From: Halanaerobiales bacterium
GTDB lineage: Bacteria > Bacillota_F > Halanaerobiia > DY22613
DNA: 47,277 nt
Assembly: GCA_023128035.1 (NCBI GenBank)
Contig: JAGMES010000021.1
Span: 1 to 47,277 of the forward strand
Direction: 5' to 3'
The translations under genes were made by a program, and so were the position numbers. The notes under the pieces are model-generated. The model was not told the DNA's origin, did no database searches, and worked only from the letters and a program-made list of their open reading frames with translations. Position 1 is the stretch's first letter; every line of letters starts with the position of its first letter. Below are positions 16,931 to 25,848 of the stretch, piece by piece.

Positions 16931-19028
16931 ATACTCTTGTTCCTGATTCTGAGTTGAAGTTTTCTTTGTATTGTAGTTGGTAGAGGTTGTAGTAGAGGCC
17001 TTCTTTTGCTAGTAACTCTTGATGGGTGCCGATTTCGCGAATTTTGCCTTTGTGGAGGACGATGATTTTGTCTGCGTGTTGTATGGTTGAGAGACGATGG
17101 GCAACGACAAGAGTTGTTCGGTCTTTTATTAATTTTTTTAAAGCATCCTGAATTAAAATTTCTGTTTCTGTATCAATATTTGCAGTAGCTTCATCCAAGA
17201 CTAGAATGGATGGATCGTAAGCTAATGTCCGGGCAAATGCTAATAACTGTCTTTGTCCAGCTGATAGGGTGGAACCTCGTTCGGTTACTGGCTCATCGTA
17301 TTTATTAGGTAGTTTAGAGATGAATGAATCTGCATTGACATATTGAGCTACTTTCTGGATGGTTTCTTCGTCAATTTCTGTATTATTAAGACGGATGTTG
17401 CCTTTGATATCTCCAGTAAATAAAAATACATCCTGTAAAACGACACCGATATGACTTCTGAGTTCGTATTTGTCCAGAGTTTTGATATCTTTTCCATCAA
17501 TTAAAATCTGGCCTTTTTGGATATCGTAGAATCGACATATTAAACTTATAATCGAAGATTTACCAGCACCTGTAGCACCAACGAAGGCTACTAATTCGCC
17601 AGGATTAATAGAAAAACTTACATCACGTAATACCCACTCTTCTGAATTGTAAGCAAACCAAACATTTTTAAATTCAATGTTTCCTTTTATTAAAGGAAAA
17701 GGAAATTTTTCTGGTTTTGGTTGATTCTTTATATTTTCTTCAGTATCCATCAACATAAATATGCGTTCTGATGAAGCCATAGCTGCTTGCAATATATTAT
17801 ATTTCTCTGTTAAATCCAGAATTGGTCGGAAAAATTGTTGGATATAGTTGATGAAAGCAAATAGAACTCCAAACTCTAATGTTCCCTGAATGACACCTTT
17901 TCCACCAAACCAGAGAACGGTTGCGAGGCCTAGAGAAGAGATGACTTCCATTGTTGGTCTAAAGATAGCAAAAGCCATGAGCTGTTTTTTGGTTGCTCTA
18001 TAATATTTTTCATTGATTTTGTCAAACTCTTTGTATTTTTTCTTTTCTTGATTAAAGATTTGAACAAGTTTCATTCCTGTAATATTTTCTGCAAAACTGG
18101 AATTCAATCCAGCAAGCCTAGTTCTTACTTCACGATAGGCTTGACGGGCTTTTGAACGAAAAATGACAGTAGAGATAAGGATTAGTGGTAATACAGTAAA
18201 ACTATAAAGAGCTAATTTAAAATCAAGACGTAACATTACAGCTAGAATACCAACTAGCATGAAAACATCTTTAAATAAATTGACAAGTACACCAGTATAC
18301 ATTTCATTTAGAGTATGAACATCATTTGTTACTCTGGTTACTAAACGACCTACTGGATTACTGTCAAAGAATGAAAGGGATAATTTTTCTATATAGGAGA
18401 ATAATTCTTGTCTAATATTAAAGATAATCTTTTGTCCAGTCCACTGAAGTAGATAAATTTGAACAAAGCTCAGCACAAATCCGATAATTAAAAGTATCAA
18501 AAAGAGCATACTGATTCTAAAAACTGAATTGGCATCTTTTTCTCTAAAAAGTTTCAACGCAGTTTTATCAAGGAGATATCCCTTTAATTCCTGATCATCT
18601 GCTTTAATGTGAATCTGATCATTATCGGTAGAAAGAACATAATTGTTTTCTTTTTCTTCAATTATGCCTGAAAGGAGATAATAGTCTCCTTTGTAATAAT
18701 ATAATTGCTTTTGTGGTATATTGGGATATTCTTCGATATTTATTTCATCACTTCGGGCATAGAAAGACTCTTTATAAGTAAACCCATCAATTTCAGGAGT
18801 TGGTTTATGATCAAAGATAAGATAAGGCTGGTTATAAGCCATGATATGATCATCTATAGCTACCTTAATTAGATAGGGTCTGAGTATTTGAATCCCTGTT
18901 ATAGCTAGTAATAAGATGATTGAAAGTGCAATCCAACCTATAAAAGGTTTGGCATAAACTAATAGTCGGCGCATTAATCGCGCATCATATGCCTTCCCCA
19001 ATGATTCTTCCTCGTGAAAATTTTGCAT
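16929..19028 (-). CDS. ABC exporter half-transporter, catalytically complete subunit
   Basis: A fused membrane-ATPase exporter subunit of 699 residues. Six helices are interrupted after the first by an extracytoplasmic insert of about 90 residues (about 64-155), as in the longer subunit of BmrCD/LmrCD-type multidrug exporters. The ATPase has Walker A GATGAGKSS near 482, signature TLSAGQRQLLAFARTL, Walker B ILVLDEATANID with the catalytic Glu near 604, and the H-loop VVAHRLSTI. It lies 16 bases after its partner on the same strand. Drug or peptide efflux is likely; the substrate is unknown. Confidence 0.93.
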   Translation of the reverse strand: MQNFHEEESLGKAYDARLMRRLLVYAKPFIGWIALSIILLLAITGIQILRPYLIKVAIDDHIMAYNQPYLIFDHKPTPEIDGFTYKESFYARSDEINIEEYPNIPQKQLYYYKGDYYLLSGIIEEKENNYVLSTDNDQIHIKADDQELKGYLLDKTALKLFREKDANSVFRISMLFLILLIIGFVLSFVQIYLLQWTGQKIIFNIRQELFSYIEKLSLSFFDSNPVGRLVTRVTNDVHTLNEMYTGVLVNLFKDVFMLVGILAVMLRLDFKLALYSFTVLPLILISTVIFRSKARQAYREVRTRLAGLNSSFAENITGMKLVQIFNQEKKKYKEFDKINEKYYRATKKQLMAFAIFRPTMEVISSLGLATVLWFGGKGVIQGTLEFGVLFAFINYIQQFFRPILDLTEKYNILQAAMASSERIFMLMDTEENIKNQPKPEKFPFPLIKGNIEFKNVWFAYNSEEWVLRDVSFSINPGELVAFVGATGAGKSSIISLICRFYDIQKGQILIDGKDIKTLDKYELRSHIGVVLQDVFLFTGDIKGNIRLNNTEIDEETIQKVAQYVNADSFISKLPNKYDEPVTERGSTLSAGQRQLLAFARTLAYDPSILVLDEATANIDTETEILIQDALKKLIKDRTTLVVAHRLSTIQHADKIIVLHKGKIREIGTHQELLAKEGLYYNLYQLQYKENFNSESGTRV

Positions 19029-19044
19029 AGCTTTCCCTCCTTTG

Positions 19045-20790
19045 TCAAACAGATTCTAATTTTTCTTCAAGGAGCTGTTTTTGATAGAGGTGATTATAAA
19101 GCCCATTTATCTGTAATAAATCTTCATGGGTACCCTCTTCAATAATTTCACCATCATCAAGAACAATGATATGATCAGCATTTTTTATGGTAGAAATTCG
19201 ATGTGAGATAATAATACTGGTACGGTGATTCATAATTTTTTTCAATCCACTTAGAATTTTTTCTTCAGTTTGAGTGTCAACTGCTGAAAGGCAATCATCT
19301 AAGATAAGAATTTTTGGATTTTTAAAAATTGCTCTAGCTATAGATGTTCGTTGTTTCTGGCCACCAGAGAGGGTAACACCTCTTTCGCCAATTAAAGTTT
19401 CAAACTTATCTGGAAAATCTGATATATCATCATATACTTGAGCGATTTTAGCCGCTTCATTTATCTCGGATTCATCAATTTCATCGAAAGCAAAGCCAAT
19501 ATTTTCTTTGATAGTTGTAGAGAAAAGAAAATGATCTTGAGGTACATAGCCAATATTTTGTCTTAATGTTTCTAATGGTATTTGATTAATATCTATGTCG
19601 TCGATAAATAATTGGTCTCTATCTGGATTGAACAGACGTAAAAGCAAATTAGCTAAGGTGGTTTTTCCACTTCCGGTTCTACCGATAATAGCTAAAGTTT
19701 TCCCTTCTTCAATAGTTAGATTAATATTTCTTAGTACTAATGGGGTACTATCTGAATATCGGAATGATAGATTTTTAAAAGTAAGTTTTCCATTTAGAGT
19801 GTGATGTGGTAGTGTATCGGGATAGTTATAAACTTCAGGCTCTGTAAATATGATTGCATTCAATCGTTTCATCGAAGCAGAACCTCTTTGAAACATGTTG
19901 ACCAACCAACCTATAGCAATAATTGGCCAAATCATCAATCCTAAGTAAGAGTAGAATGCTACAAAATCTCCTAGGTTTATTTCACCCATCATAACCAGCC
20001 GGCTCCCATAGCCTAAAACGACTACAAAACTTAGACTAGAGAGGACTTCAATTAAGGGATGAAACATTCCCCAAATTCGTACTAAATGCATATTAGTATC
20101 TACATTATGTTGATTGGCCTTGGTAAATTTATCGGTTTCAAGTTTTTCTTGAACAAAAGATTTAACAACTCGAATCCCAGCAAAATTTTCTTGCACTTTA
20201 TCAGTTAGCTTTGCAAAGGCATCTTGAACTTCAAGAAAACGGTTATGTATTAATTTACCAAAACGACTTACAATGAAAGCTAGAAACGGCAAAGGTAAAA
20301 GTGCTAAGAGAGTTAATTTTACATTGATTGATAAAAGAAGAATCAGATTCGCAATTGCTAAAAATGTTGCATCAAATACGAAGACGATTCCAGGTCCCAT
20401 AGCTTGTCGCACAGAGTTAATGTCATTGGTCGCATGAGCCATTAAATCTCCTGTTTTTTGGTAATTATAAAAGTTGGGTGATAGTTTTTGTAAGTGTTCA
20501 AAAAAATGATTTCTAAATTGATATTCCAATTTTCGAGAAGTACCAATGATATACCAACGCCAGAGAAAACGAAAGATTCCTACCCCGATCGCGACCAGAA
20601 TAATTAATCCAACTAAGAAAGTTAGTTCTTTAATCGTTAATGTCCCTTCTTGAAATTGATTGGTTACAATACCTAAAAGACGGGGAGTAATTAATTGAAG
20701 TACATCTGTAATTAGAATCCAGATAGTACCAAAAATATACATCCGTTTGTGAGCCTTGATAAAAGGCCATAACGCCTTGAAAGATTGCAA
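19045..20790 (-). CDS. ABC exporter half-transporter, subunit with degenerate ATP site
   Basis: Partner of the gene at 16929. 581 residues: six membrane helices (about 15-305) and an ATPase domain with Walker A GRTGSGKTT near 367, signature TLSGGQKQRTSIARA, Walker B ILILDDCLSAVD and IIISHRISTI. The residue after the Walker B Asp is Asp instead of Glu, the change known from the inactive site of heterodimers such as TM287/288. AAAGGGGG precedes the ATG on the minus strand. The first gene of a two-gene operon. Confidence 0.93.
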   Translation of the reverse strand: MQSFKALWPFIKAHKRMYIFGTIWILITDVLQLITPRLLGIVTNQFQEGTLTIKELTFLVGLIILVAIGVGIFRFLWRWYIIGTSRKLEYQFRNHFFEHLQKLSPNFYNYQKTGDLMAHATNDINSVRQAMGPGIVFVFDATFLAIANLILLLSINVKLTLLALLPLPFLAFIVSRFGKLIHNRFLEVQDAFAKLTDKVQENFAGIRVVKSFVQEKLETDKFTKANQHNVDTNMHLVRIWGMFHPLIEVLSSLSFVVVLGYGSRLVMMGEINLGDFVAFYSYLGLMIWPIIAIGWLVNMFQRGSASMKRLNAIIFTEPEVYNYPDTLPHHTLNGKLTFKNLSFRYSDSTPLVLRNINLTIEEGKTLAIIGRTGSGKTTLANLLLRLFNPDRDQLFIDDIDINQIPLETLRQNIGYVPQDHFLFSTTIKENIGFAFDEIDESEINEAAKIAQVYDDISDFPDKFETLIGERGVTLSGGQKQRTSIARAIFKNPKILILDDCLSAVDTQTEEKILSGLKKIMNHRTSIIISHRISTIKNADHIIVLDDGEIIEEGTHEDLLQINGLYNHLYQKQLLEEKLESV

Positions 20791-21007
20791 GTTAAATCCC
20801 CCTTTCGAAAATATGCTCTAGTTTTCATTATATCGCAATACGAAAGAAAAGAAAATACACATCTTTGTTTATTTTAACATATTTTTTAGTAAATTTGCGC
20901 TTTAAATCACATTAGCTTTATTTTTCATAATATTAATTCGGGTAAGAGGAATTATTGATTGTGTCTCGAATTTTATTATGAAAGGTTTAGTTGTCTGGAG
21001 TGGGTAA
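20791..21007. other. Intergenic region upstream of the ABC operon
   Basis: AT-rich leader of the ABC operon, read leftward, with no coding potential that I can support. The inverted-repeat element at 21008 begins at its right edge. Confidence 0.5.
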
Positions 21008-21175
21008 TTTGAGGGCGTATGTAATGTAATAAAGCTCCTTCAAAAGTCAGCTCTGCAGAGGTTTTAGTATTTTATGCTGGGTTTGTGATAGGTGTAAATC
21101 GTTGCTTTTAAAGATGGCTTATTTTGGTCGAGCTGACTTAGGCGTCGCTTTATTACTATTACATACGCCCTCAAA
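21008..21175. mobile_element. 168-bp inverted-repeat element (MITE-like)
   Basis: The outer arms start tttgagggcgtatgtaat and end with the exact complement; the similarity continues inward (gtaataaagc, then agtcagctc) for about 46 bases with a few mismatches. The interior has no ORF. A pentamer aattt stands near both ends, but the offset makes a target duplication doubtful. A fragment related to its right part lies at 670-720. Confidence 0.7.
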
Positions 21176-21180
21176 TTTGC

Positions 21181-21236
21181 CAAGCTTACAGAATGTGTGA
21201 GGTATAAAAAGTTCAAGCTTAGAGAATCTATGAGGT
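21181..21236 (+). repeat. Two imperfect 23-bp direct repeats
   Basis: 21181-21203 and 21214-21236 both read caagctta(c/g)agaat...tgaggt and match at 19 of 23 positions with a 33-base period. They sit about 80 bases before the small membrane protein gene and could be operators or debris of the neighbouring element. Confidence 0.45.
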
Positions 21237-21315
21237 TCTTTTAAAAATTGAGAGCTGTGGTTTGGGGCAAGTGCAAGCGTAAGGGTGTGGGACTAATAAT
21301 TGGAGGTGTATTTAA

Positions 21316-21642
21316 GTGGTAGTGGTTCATATGTTTTTGTTGGTTTTATTTATCTTTGTGGGGATATTTGGTTTAGTTTTTAAGGTGGATGAGGGTGTGT
21401 TTATTGGGTTGGCACTTATTCCATGGCAGGTGAGAGTGGTATTAGCGTTTTTTAAGAAAAAGAATCGTAGATTGATTGAAATTTTGATTTGGGTTTCAGT
21501 TATAGTGGGTGTAGCTTATTTTATATTTAGAGGTCGTTGGATTCCGGCTATAGCGATGTTTGGAGTTCAAAGTTATGTTTATAAGATTATATCCAAGCCT
21601 GCTAAAAAAGAGACTACTGGTGATGAAAGTGATTCAGATTGA
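21316..21642 (+). CDS. Small hypothetical membrane protein, 108 residues
   Basis: Three hydrophobic helices are visible (about residues 6-23, 30-44 and 55-75), followed by a charged tail rich in Lys, Asp and Ser (KPAKKETTGDESDSD). A GTG start at 21316 lies 9 bases after GGAGG. I do not recognise the family. It stands alone downstream of a MITE-like element and direct repeats, and is followed by a weak bidirectional hairpin near 21695-21721 (aataagc/gcttatt). Confidence 0.7.
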   Translation: MVVVHMFLLVLFIFVGIFGLVFKVDEGVFIGLALIPWQVRVVLAFFKKKNRRLIEILIWVSVIVGVAYFIFRGRWIPAIAMFGVQSYVYKIISKPAKKETTGDESDSD

Positions 21643-21734
21643 AAATACTAAAGAGTTAATACTTAGAGGATTTAGTGCATTAGGTCAATAAAAGAATAAG
21701 CCACAGAGTCTGCAGCTTATTAACATAGATTGTC

Positions 21735-22010
21735 TTAAGATGCTTTACTACTGTTAGAATCTTTTTTGCTTGGACTTGATTTTTTAGTGTCTTTTTTGCT
21801 TGGATTTGATTCTTTAGTGTCTTTTTTGTAATCACTACTACGATTATCAGTAACGTAGAAACCAGAGCCTTTGAAAATCACTGCTGGGGCACTGATTACC
21901 CGATGTACTTCTCCGGCACATGTAGGACATTCTGTTAGGGGAGAAGCAGTGATTTTTTCGAGTTTTTCAAAACGACCACAGTTTTTACATTCATATTCGT
22001 AAATTGGCAT
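21735..22010 (-). CDS. FmdB family zinc-ribbon protein with repetitive tail
   Basis: The first 55 residues are the FmdB-type zinc ribbon: MPIYEYECKNCGRFEKLEK, a second knuckle CPTC, then VHRVISAPAVIFKGSGFY and VTD. The family is described as a putative regulatory or RNA-associated zinc protein; its true role is unclear. The last 30 residues are a low-complexity tail built from SKKDTK(E/K)S-like units, mirrored at DNA level by near-identical 30-base repeats (about 21750-21830). The start has AGGAGG-like sequence upstream on the minus strand. Confidence 0.88.
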   Translation of the reverse strand: MPIYEYECKNCGRFEKLEKITASPLTECPTCAGEVHRVISAPAVIFKGSGFYVTDNRSSDYKKDTKESNPSKKDTKKSSPSKKDSNSSKAS

Positions 22011-22095
22011 TGTTTAGCACCTCCCTAAAAATATATCCTGATCAATATTGTAATTATTGATAAAATCTTTGTCAAGTTAAAAAGTGGAAATTGGG

Positions 22096-22653
22096 TTACT
22101 TAGTAAAAAAATTTCGCCACTCAGGATCTTTATCCCATGTACTAGATTTATGAATAATATCCTCTTTTATCATCGGATTAGTCAGAAGAATCGACCATGC
22201 CTCTTCAACATTTTCCAAAAATTCAGGATTTAACTCTTCAATTTCGCTATATTTGATTAGAGGGCAAATCATAATACCGTTGGGATTAAGTATTAATTCA
22301 AAAGAATCACTTTTCTGATCATAATAAGGGATCAATGGAAAGGTTCGGCATTCAAAAGGACGCTTACCTCGTGGACAAGGTTTCGTACAACGCACGAAAT
22401 AAAATTCTCCTTCCCATCCTGGTGGGAATTCATAGTCTTCTGTGTTATGTTTTTCAAAAACCAACCAATCTTCTTGACCAGTGAACATTATTTCTTCACC
22501 TGGTAAGAGGTACATACCTACTTCTTTGTCCCAGTCAGTACAACACTCTTTGTCACAGAGTTCACCACAATCGCCATATAGAGGTGTGACATCTTCTAAT
22601 AATTGATAGACATATTCAAAATCTTTTTTTGTAAGCAATTTATCTGCAGGCAT
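22096..22653 (-). CDS. Cysteine-cluster protein, function unknown
   Basis: 185 residues with a spaced Cys pattern that suggests metal or cluster binding: CGELCDKECC near the N-terminus, then CTKPCPRGKRPFECRTFPL, and a late IMICPLIKY. This resembles YkgJ/UPF0153-like Fe/Zn-binding proteins in style, but I cannot assign it firmly. The start is ATG 22653 with AAAGGA upstream; a TTG 18 bases earlier would place the ribosome site inside the gene. It is divergent from the ferredoxin gene at 22806, and both are redox-type. Confidence 0.75.
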   Translation of the reverse strand: MPADKLLTKKDFEYVYQLLEDVTPLYGDCGELCDKECCTDWDKEVGMYLLPGEEIMFTGQEDWLVFEKHNTEDYEFPPGWEGEFYFVRCTKPCPRGKRPFECRTFPLIPYYDQKSDSFELILNPNGIMICPLIKYSEIEELNPEFLENVEEAWSILLTNPMIKEDIIHKSSTWDKDPEWRNFFTK

Positions 22654-22805
22654 AAAAATCAATCCTTTCAAGGATTTCTGCTACTATTGTATCAAAAAAT
22701 CACTTCTTTTGAAACCCCTATGTGATAAAAGTCGTTGTATCTTTCTAGTCTATCATATATACGGTGCTTGTAAATGGGTATTCTAAATTAAAGGGAGTTG
22801 ATATT

Positions 22806-23198
22806 ATGGTAATGAGAAAGATTATTCATATCGATCAAGATTTATGTAATGGCTGTGGTAAATGTGTTTCTCCTTGTGCAGAAGGTGCAATTCAGATTGT
22901 TAACGGTAAAGCACAGGTCATCAGTGATGAACTTTGCGATGGAGCAGGTTTTTGCTTAGGAATTTGTCCAACAGGTGCAATGAAGATTGAAGAAAAGGAA
23001 GCAGCAGCTTTCGATCATGAGGCAGTAGAAAGACATTTAGATGAAAAAGAAAAAGCAGAACCAGAGAAGCAAGAAATTATTTTAGATTGTTTTAACTGTA
23101 ATCGTAGCGAGAATGATGTCCCACTATTCCCGATTCGTCACAAAGGTGAAAGTCAATGGGTTTGTGCAAAATGTTTACCACAGATGATTCATGGTTAA
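22806..23198 (+). CDS. Ferredoxin-like 4Fe-4S protein with C-terminal CxxC pairs
   Basis: 130 residues. The first cluster motif is complete ([11 protein letters not shown] near residue 13-23). The second reads [15 protein letters not shown], lacking the middle Cys of a standard 4Fe-4S site, a change that I recall as normal in a clostridial ferredoxin-like family. A charged linker follows, and then two CxxC pairs (CFNC and CAKC), likely a zinc ribbon. AAAGGGAG precedes ATG 22806. It is probably an electron carrier or cluster protein; the partner is unknown. A terminator follows. Confidence 0.85.
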   Translation: MVMRKIIHIDQDLCNGCGKCVSPCAEGAIQIVNGKAQVISDELCDGAGFCLGICPTGAMKIEEKEAAAFDHEAVERHLDEKEKAEPEKQEIILDCFNCNRSENDVPLFPIRHKGESQWVCAKCLPQMIHG

Positions 23199-23218
23199 TA
23201 ATATATCTTAGATTCAAA

Positions 23219-23262
23219 AGCTCTTGACCTATACCTTAAGTGAGTAGAGGTCAAGAGTTTTA
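23219..23262 (+). terminator. Terminator after the ferredoxin gene
   Basis: Stem ctcttgacct/aggtcaagag followed by tttta. Confidence 0.85.
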
Positions 23263-23317
23263 TATATATATACGTAAAACCATTACATATAAATTTTCCG
23301 AAAATGTTATTAAAATC

Positions 23318-23346
23318 TTGATATTTCCTATAGTTTACAGTATAAT
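23318..23346 (+). promoter_or_regulatory. Sigma-A promoter of the first TPR gene
   Basis: TTGATA (23318-23323), 17 bases, TATAAT (23341-23346). The stretch cttgatatttcctatag over the -35 and spacer is nearly the same as in the second TPR promoter at 24788. Confidence 0.75.
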
Positions 23347-23387
23347 AAAACTATAGCATATCATGAGTATAGTCTGGAGGGATAAAT

Positions 23388-24428
23388 GTGGCTATAGAAC
23401 TGAATTTTAATCAACTATATAAGAAGATAGATGAAAACTTGGAACTAGGGAAAAAATATTATGATGAAGAAAACTATCAAAAATCAATTGAGCATTTTCA
23501 AAAGGGATTAGGTACATGCGATATTTTGAATGATAATATAAAACGAGTTGAGATATTATATTATTTAGGACATTCTTATCAACTAAGAAATACTAATCAG
23601 GATTATCAGTTGTCGGAAGACTGTTATAAGGAGCTTATTGAAATTGAGGATGTAGACTCTTCTTATTATTATAAAGTTCAATTGAATCGGGCGGAAGCCT
23701 TAGGTACACGAGGTGAGTATAAAAAGGCGATTTCTCTTTATAAAGAAATACATAAAATGGGAGATAAGTTTTTCGATATTGAAGCCTGGAGTTCGGAAAC
23801 TTATGCTTATTATTGTATGGGTAAATATGTAGATCAGGAATATTTTCATGATGCTATAGAGTTTTGCAATAATATCATTGCTACAGCAGATAAGGAAAAT
23901 AATCGTGAAAAAATGTTTTTGGCGTATCATAATTTGGGCCATATTTTTTACGAGTTAGGTGAAAATATGAAAGCATCTTTAGCTTTTCAGGATTCTTTTG
24001 AATACTGTATTGATCAGAATGATAAGCATGAAAATCTGATAGATATGGCATTGATCTTCATTAGACTTACTCAATATGATTTGGCATGGGCTTATCTTGA
24101 TCGGGCCCAAAGTTATTTTGAAAAAAATCACGATTTAGGGGCATTGGCAGATTGTCTATATGTCAAAGGAAAACTCTTCAAGCAAAAAGGTAGGGTGGAG
24201 GATGCTGTGAACTATTTTGATCTCGCTTTATCTGGCTATAGGGAAGAAGAATATTATATAGGTATCTTAAATAGTTTCTATGAGTTGTATGAATTGTATC
24301 GGCGGATAAATCTTGAAAAAGCAGATCTTTATTTGGAGCAATATAAATTCTATTTGAATTATGTTAATCCTATGGGGGTTGAACAGGTAGACAATGTTTT
24401 TGATGAAGTAGATTCAATTTGGATTTAG
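23388..24428 (+). CDS. TPR protein, candidate peptide-responsive regulator (Rap-like)
   Basis: 346 residues made almost wholly of tetratricopeptide repeats (for example YYDEENYQKSIEHFQKG, YHNLGHIFYELGENMKAS, LYVKGKLFKQKGRVEDA). There is no signal peptide, membrane helix or DNA-binding HTH. The last helix carries LEQYKFYLNYVNPMG, repeated in the paralog at 24871 (QEYQHYLNYIDPLG). In size and lack of an HTH it resembles Rap proteins, which inhibit response regulators and are switched by secreted Phr peptides. A pre-peptide gene follows 151 bases downstream. GTG start behind GGAGGG. The TPR call is firm; the Rap-like role is inference. Confidence 0.8.
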   Translation: MAIELNFNQLYKKIDENLELGKKYYDEENYQKSIEHFQKGLGTCDILNDNIKRVEILYYLGHSYQLRNTNQDYQLSEDCYKELIEIEDVDSSYYYKVQLNRAEALGTRGEYKKAISLYKEIHKMGDKFFDIEAWSSETYAYYCMGKYVDQEYFHDAIEFCNNIIATADKENNREKMFLAYHNLGHIFYELGENMKASLAFQDSFEYCIDQNDKHENLIDMALIFIRLTQYDLAWAYLDRAQSYFEKNHDLGALADCLYVKGKLFKQKGRVEDAVNYFDLALSGYREEEYYIGILNSFYELYELYRRINLEKADLYLEQYKFYLNYVNPMGVEQVDNVFDEVDSIWI

Positions 24429-24506
24429 TAGTATGTTGATTATATATCCCGTTGTGTTGCTAATCAAAAAAACCAAATAATTATTTCCTGAAGTGCATAT
24501 TATCTA

Positions 24507-24535
24507 TTGAAAATACATTAAAAGTAATATATAAT
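24507..24535 (+). promoter_or_regulatory. Sigma-A promoter of the pre-peptide gene
   Basis: TTGAAA (24507-24512), 17 bases, TATAAT (24530-24535), 45 bases before the start codon. The small gene is thus its own transcription unit. Confidence 0.75.
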
Positions 24536-24579
24536 AGAAGTAGGGTAGAAAAGAAATACAAAATTGAGGGGGTAGAATT

Positions 24580-24711
24580 ATGAAAAAATTATTAGCTATG
24601 TTGCTGGTTGTTTTGATGCTGTGTACGGTGACTGGTATTGTACTTGCTGATCCGCAAGATGGCGGCGATATACCATTTACTACTAATACTACTACTGGTC
24701 CTATTGTGTAA
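24580..24711 (+). CDS. Secreted 43-residue pre-peptide, candidate Phr-like signal
   Basis: MKKLLAMLLVVLMLCTVTG is a textbook signal sequence, with a likely cut after VLA. What remains is DPQDGGDIPFTTNTTTGPIV, 20 residues, polar and without Cys. A strong GAGGGGG ribosome site, a dedicated sigma-A promoter and its own terminator show that it is a real gene. Its position between two paralogous TPR genes fits secreted signal precursors of the RRNPP type, which are cut to 5-10 residues and re-imported by Opp. No Opp genes lie in the window. It could instead be a small envelope peptide. Confidence 0.75.
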   Translation: MKKLLAMLLVVLMLCTVTGIVLADPQDGGDIPFTTNTTTGPIV

Positions 24712-24726
24712 TTTCTTTTGTACATA

Positions 24727-24755
24727 AAAATACTGGTGGAACCAGTATTTTTTTT
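24727..24755 (+). terminator. Terminator of the pre-peptide gene
   Basis: Stem aaatactggt/accagtattt with a 3-base loop and a T-run. Confidence 0.9.
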
Positions 24756-24787
24756 GAAGTTATCCTGTTAAAAAACAAATAAATTGC

Positions 24788-24816
24788 TTGATTTTTCCTA
24801 ATAGATATATTATAAT
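24788..24816 (+). promoter_or_regulatory. Sigma-A promoter of the second TPR gene
   Basis: TTGATT (24788-24793), 17 bases, TATAAT (24811-24816). The sequence cttgatttttcctaatag matches the first TPR promoter, unlike the peptide promoter. Confidence 0.75.
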
Positions 24817-24870
24817 GAATATGGGTGAATAGAGTGATATAGTGAGAAGAACTGTAGGAGGGTTAAGCTT

Positions 24871-25848
24871 ATGGAGCTTTTAAAGACAATACAGCATAAT
24901 AAAGAAATAAATTTTAACAAGGCAACAGAGTTCTATAATCAAGGTCTTTATGCTAATGCTTTATCGTACTATTTCAGGGCATTGAATGCTGCTGAAATTT
25001 TGGAAAATAAAATGGAAGAGGCAGAAGCCAAAAAGGGTATTATGTTCTGTTACGCTTTTGAGCGTGAATATGATCAAGTATTTAACTATAGTCAGGATTT
25101 GATATTAAATTATCAATTAACTTCTGAAAAAAAAGAATTAACTCAAGCATATAAAGCTTTTGCATTAAACAGAAAAGGCCAATTTCGAGAAGCTGAGAAA
25201 ATTTTAAAATATCTTGTAAAAAGTGATTCAAAGCGTGTTCAGTTTCGTGCTCATACCGATTTAGGCTTATTATATTATTTTTTACATCGTTTTTCTGAGA
25301 ATGAATCTTTAGATTTAGCTTTTGAGCATATAGAAAAAGCTTATCAATTTGCTTCAGCAGAAGGCGAAGAATCTCTTTATAAAAGTGCTTCAAATATGGG
25401 GTTAATATATTTGGAAAAGGGTGAAATTGACTCTGCATTGATGTATTTTGAAGAAGCTTTGAAACATACTGAAAATGGACGTTTTATTGCTCAAATTTAT
25501 AATGAATTAGGACGAGTTTACGCATTAAAAGATGACTTAGATAAAAGTGAGGAGTACTTTGAGAAAGCTTCCAAATATGCATTATCAAATAGTAAATTTT
25601 TGATTCTTACATACAATCTTTATTATCAAGGTTTAGTCTATCTTCATATCGGTAAAGAGAACAATGCGTATAATTTTTTACATACTGCTTTATTTAGTTT
25701 TTTAGAGCGTAAGCATTATCCTGAAGTTGTAGCGATTTATAAAGAATTGATGTTTCTATTTCAGGAAACGAATCCAGAAAAGGCAGAGTATTATCAGCAA
25801 GAATATCAACACTATCTTAACTATATCGATCCCTTGGGTGAAAAATAA
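24871..25848 (+). CDS. TPR protein, paralog of 23388-24428
   Basis: 325 residues of TPR helices (FYNQGLYANALSYYFRAL, YKSASNMGLIYLEKGEIDSA, IYNELGRVYALKDDLDKSEEYF), again without signal peptide or HTH. It shares with the upstream paralog the layout, a C-terminal EYQHYLNYIDPLG motif and a similar promoter. The ATG has AGGAGG upstream. Two receptors around one peptide could bind the same signal or compete for it; alternatively both are scaffold proteins. The TPR fold is sure, the role is not. Confidence 0.8.
   Translation: MELLKTIQHNKEINFNKATEFYNQGLYANALSYYFRALNAAEILENKMEEAEAKKGIMFCYAFEREYDQVFNYSQDLILNYQLTSEKKELTQAYKAFALNRKGQFREAEKILKYLVKSDSKRVQFRAHTDLGLLYYFLHRFSENESLDLAFEHIEKAYQFASAEGEESLYKSASNMGLIYLEKGEIDSALMYFEEALKHTENGRFIAQIYNELGRVYALKDDLDKSEEYFEKASKYALSNSKFLILTYNLYYQGLVYLHIGKENNAYNFLHTALFSFLERKHYPEVVAIYKELMFLFQETNPEKAEYYQQEYQHYLNYIDPLGEK

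Noticed and set aside
21750..21830. Near-identical 30-base repeats that might be a CRISPR or tandem-repeat locus
   Set aside because: They are in frame inside the FmdB-type gene and encode its Lys/Ser/Asp-rich tail; there are no spacers.
22806..23198. Missing Cys in the second 4Fe-4S motif as damage
   Set aside because: The CDG.G.C...CP pattern is, as far as I recall, the normal form in this clostridial ferredoxin-like family.
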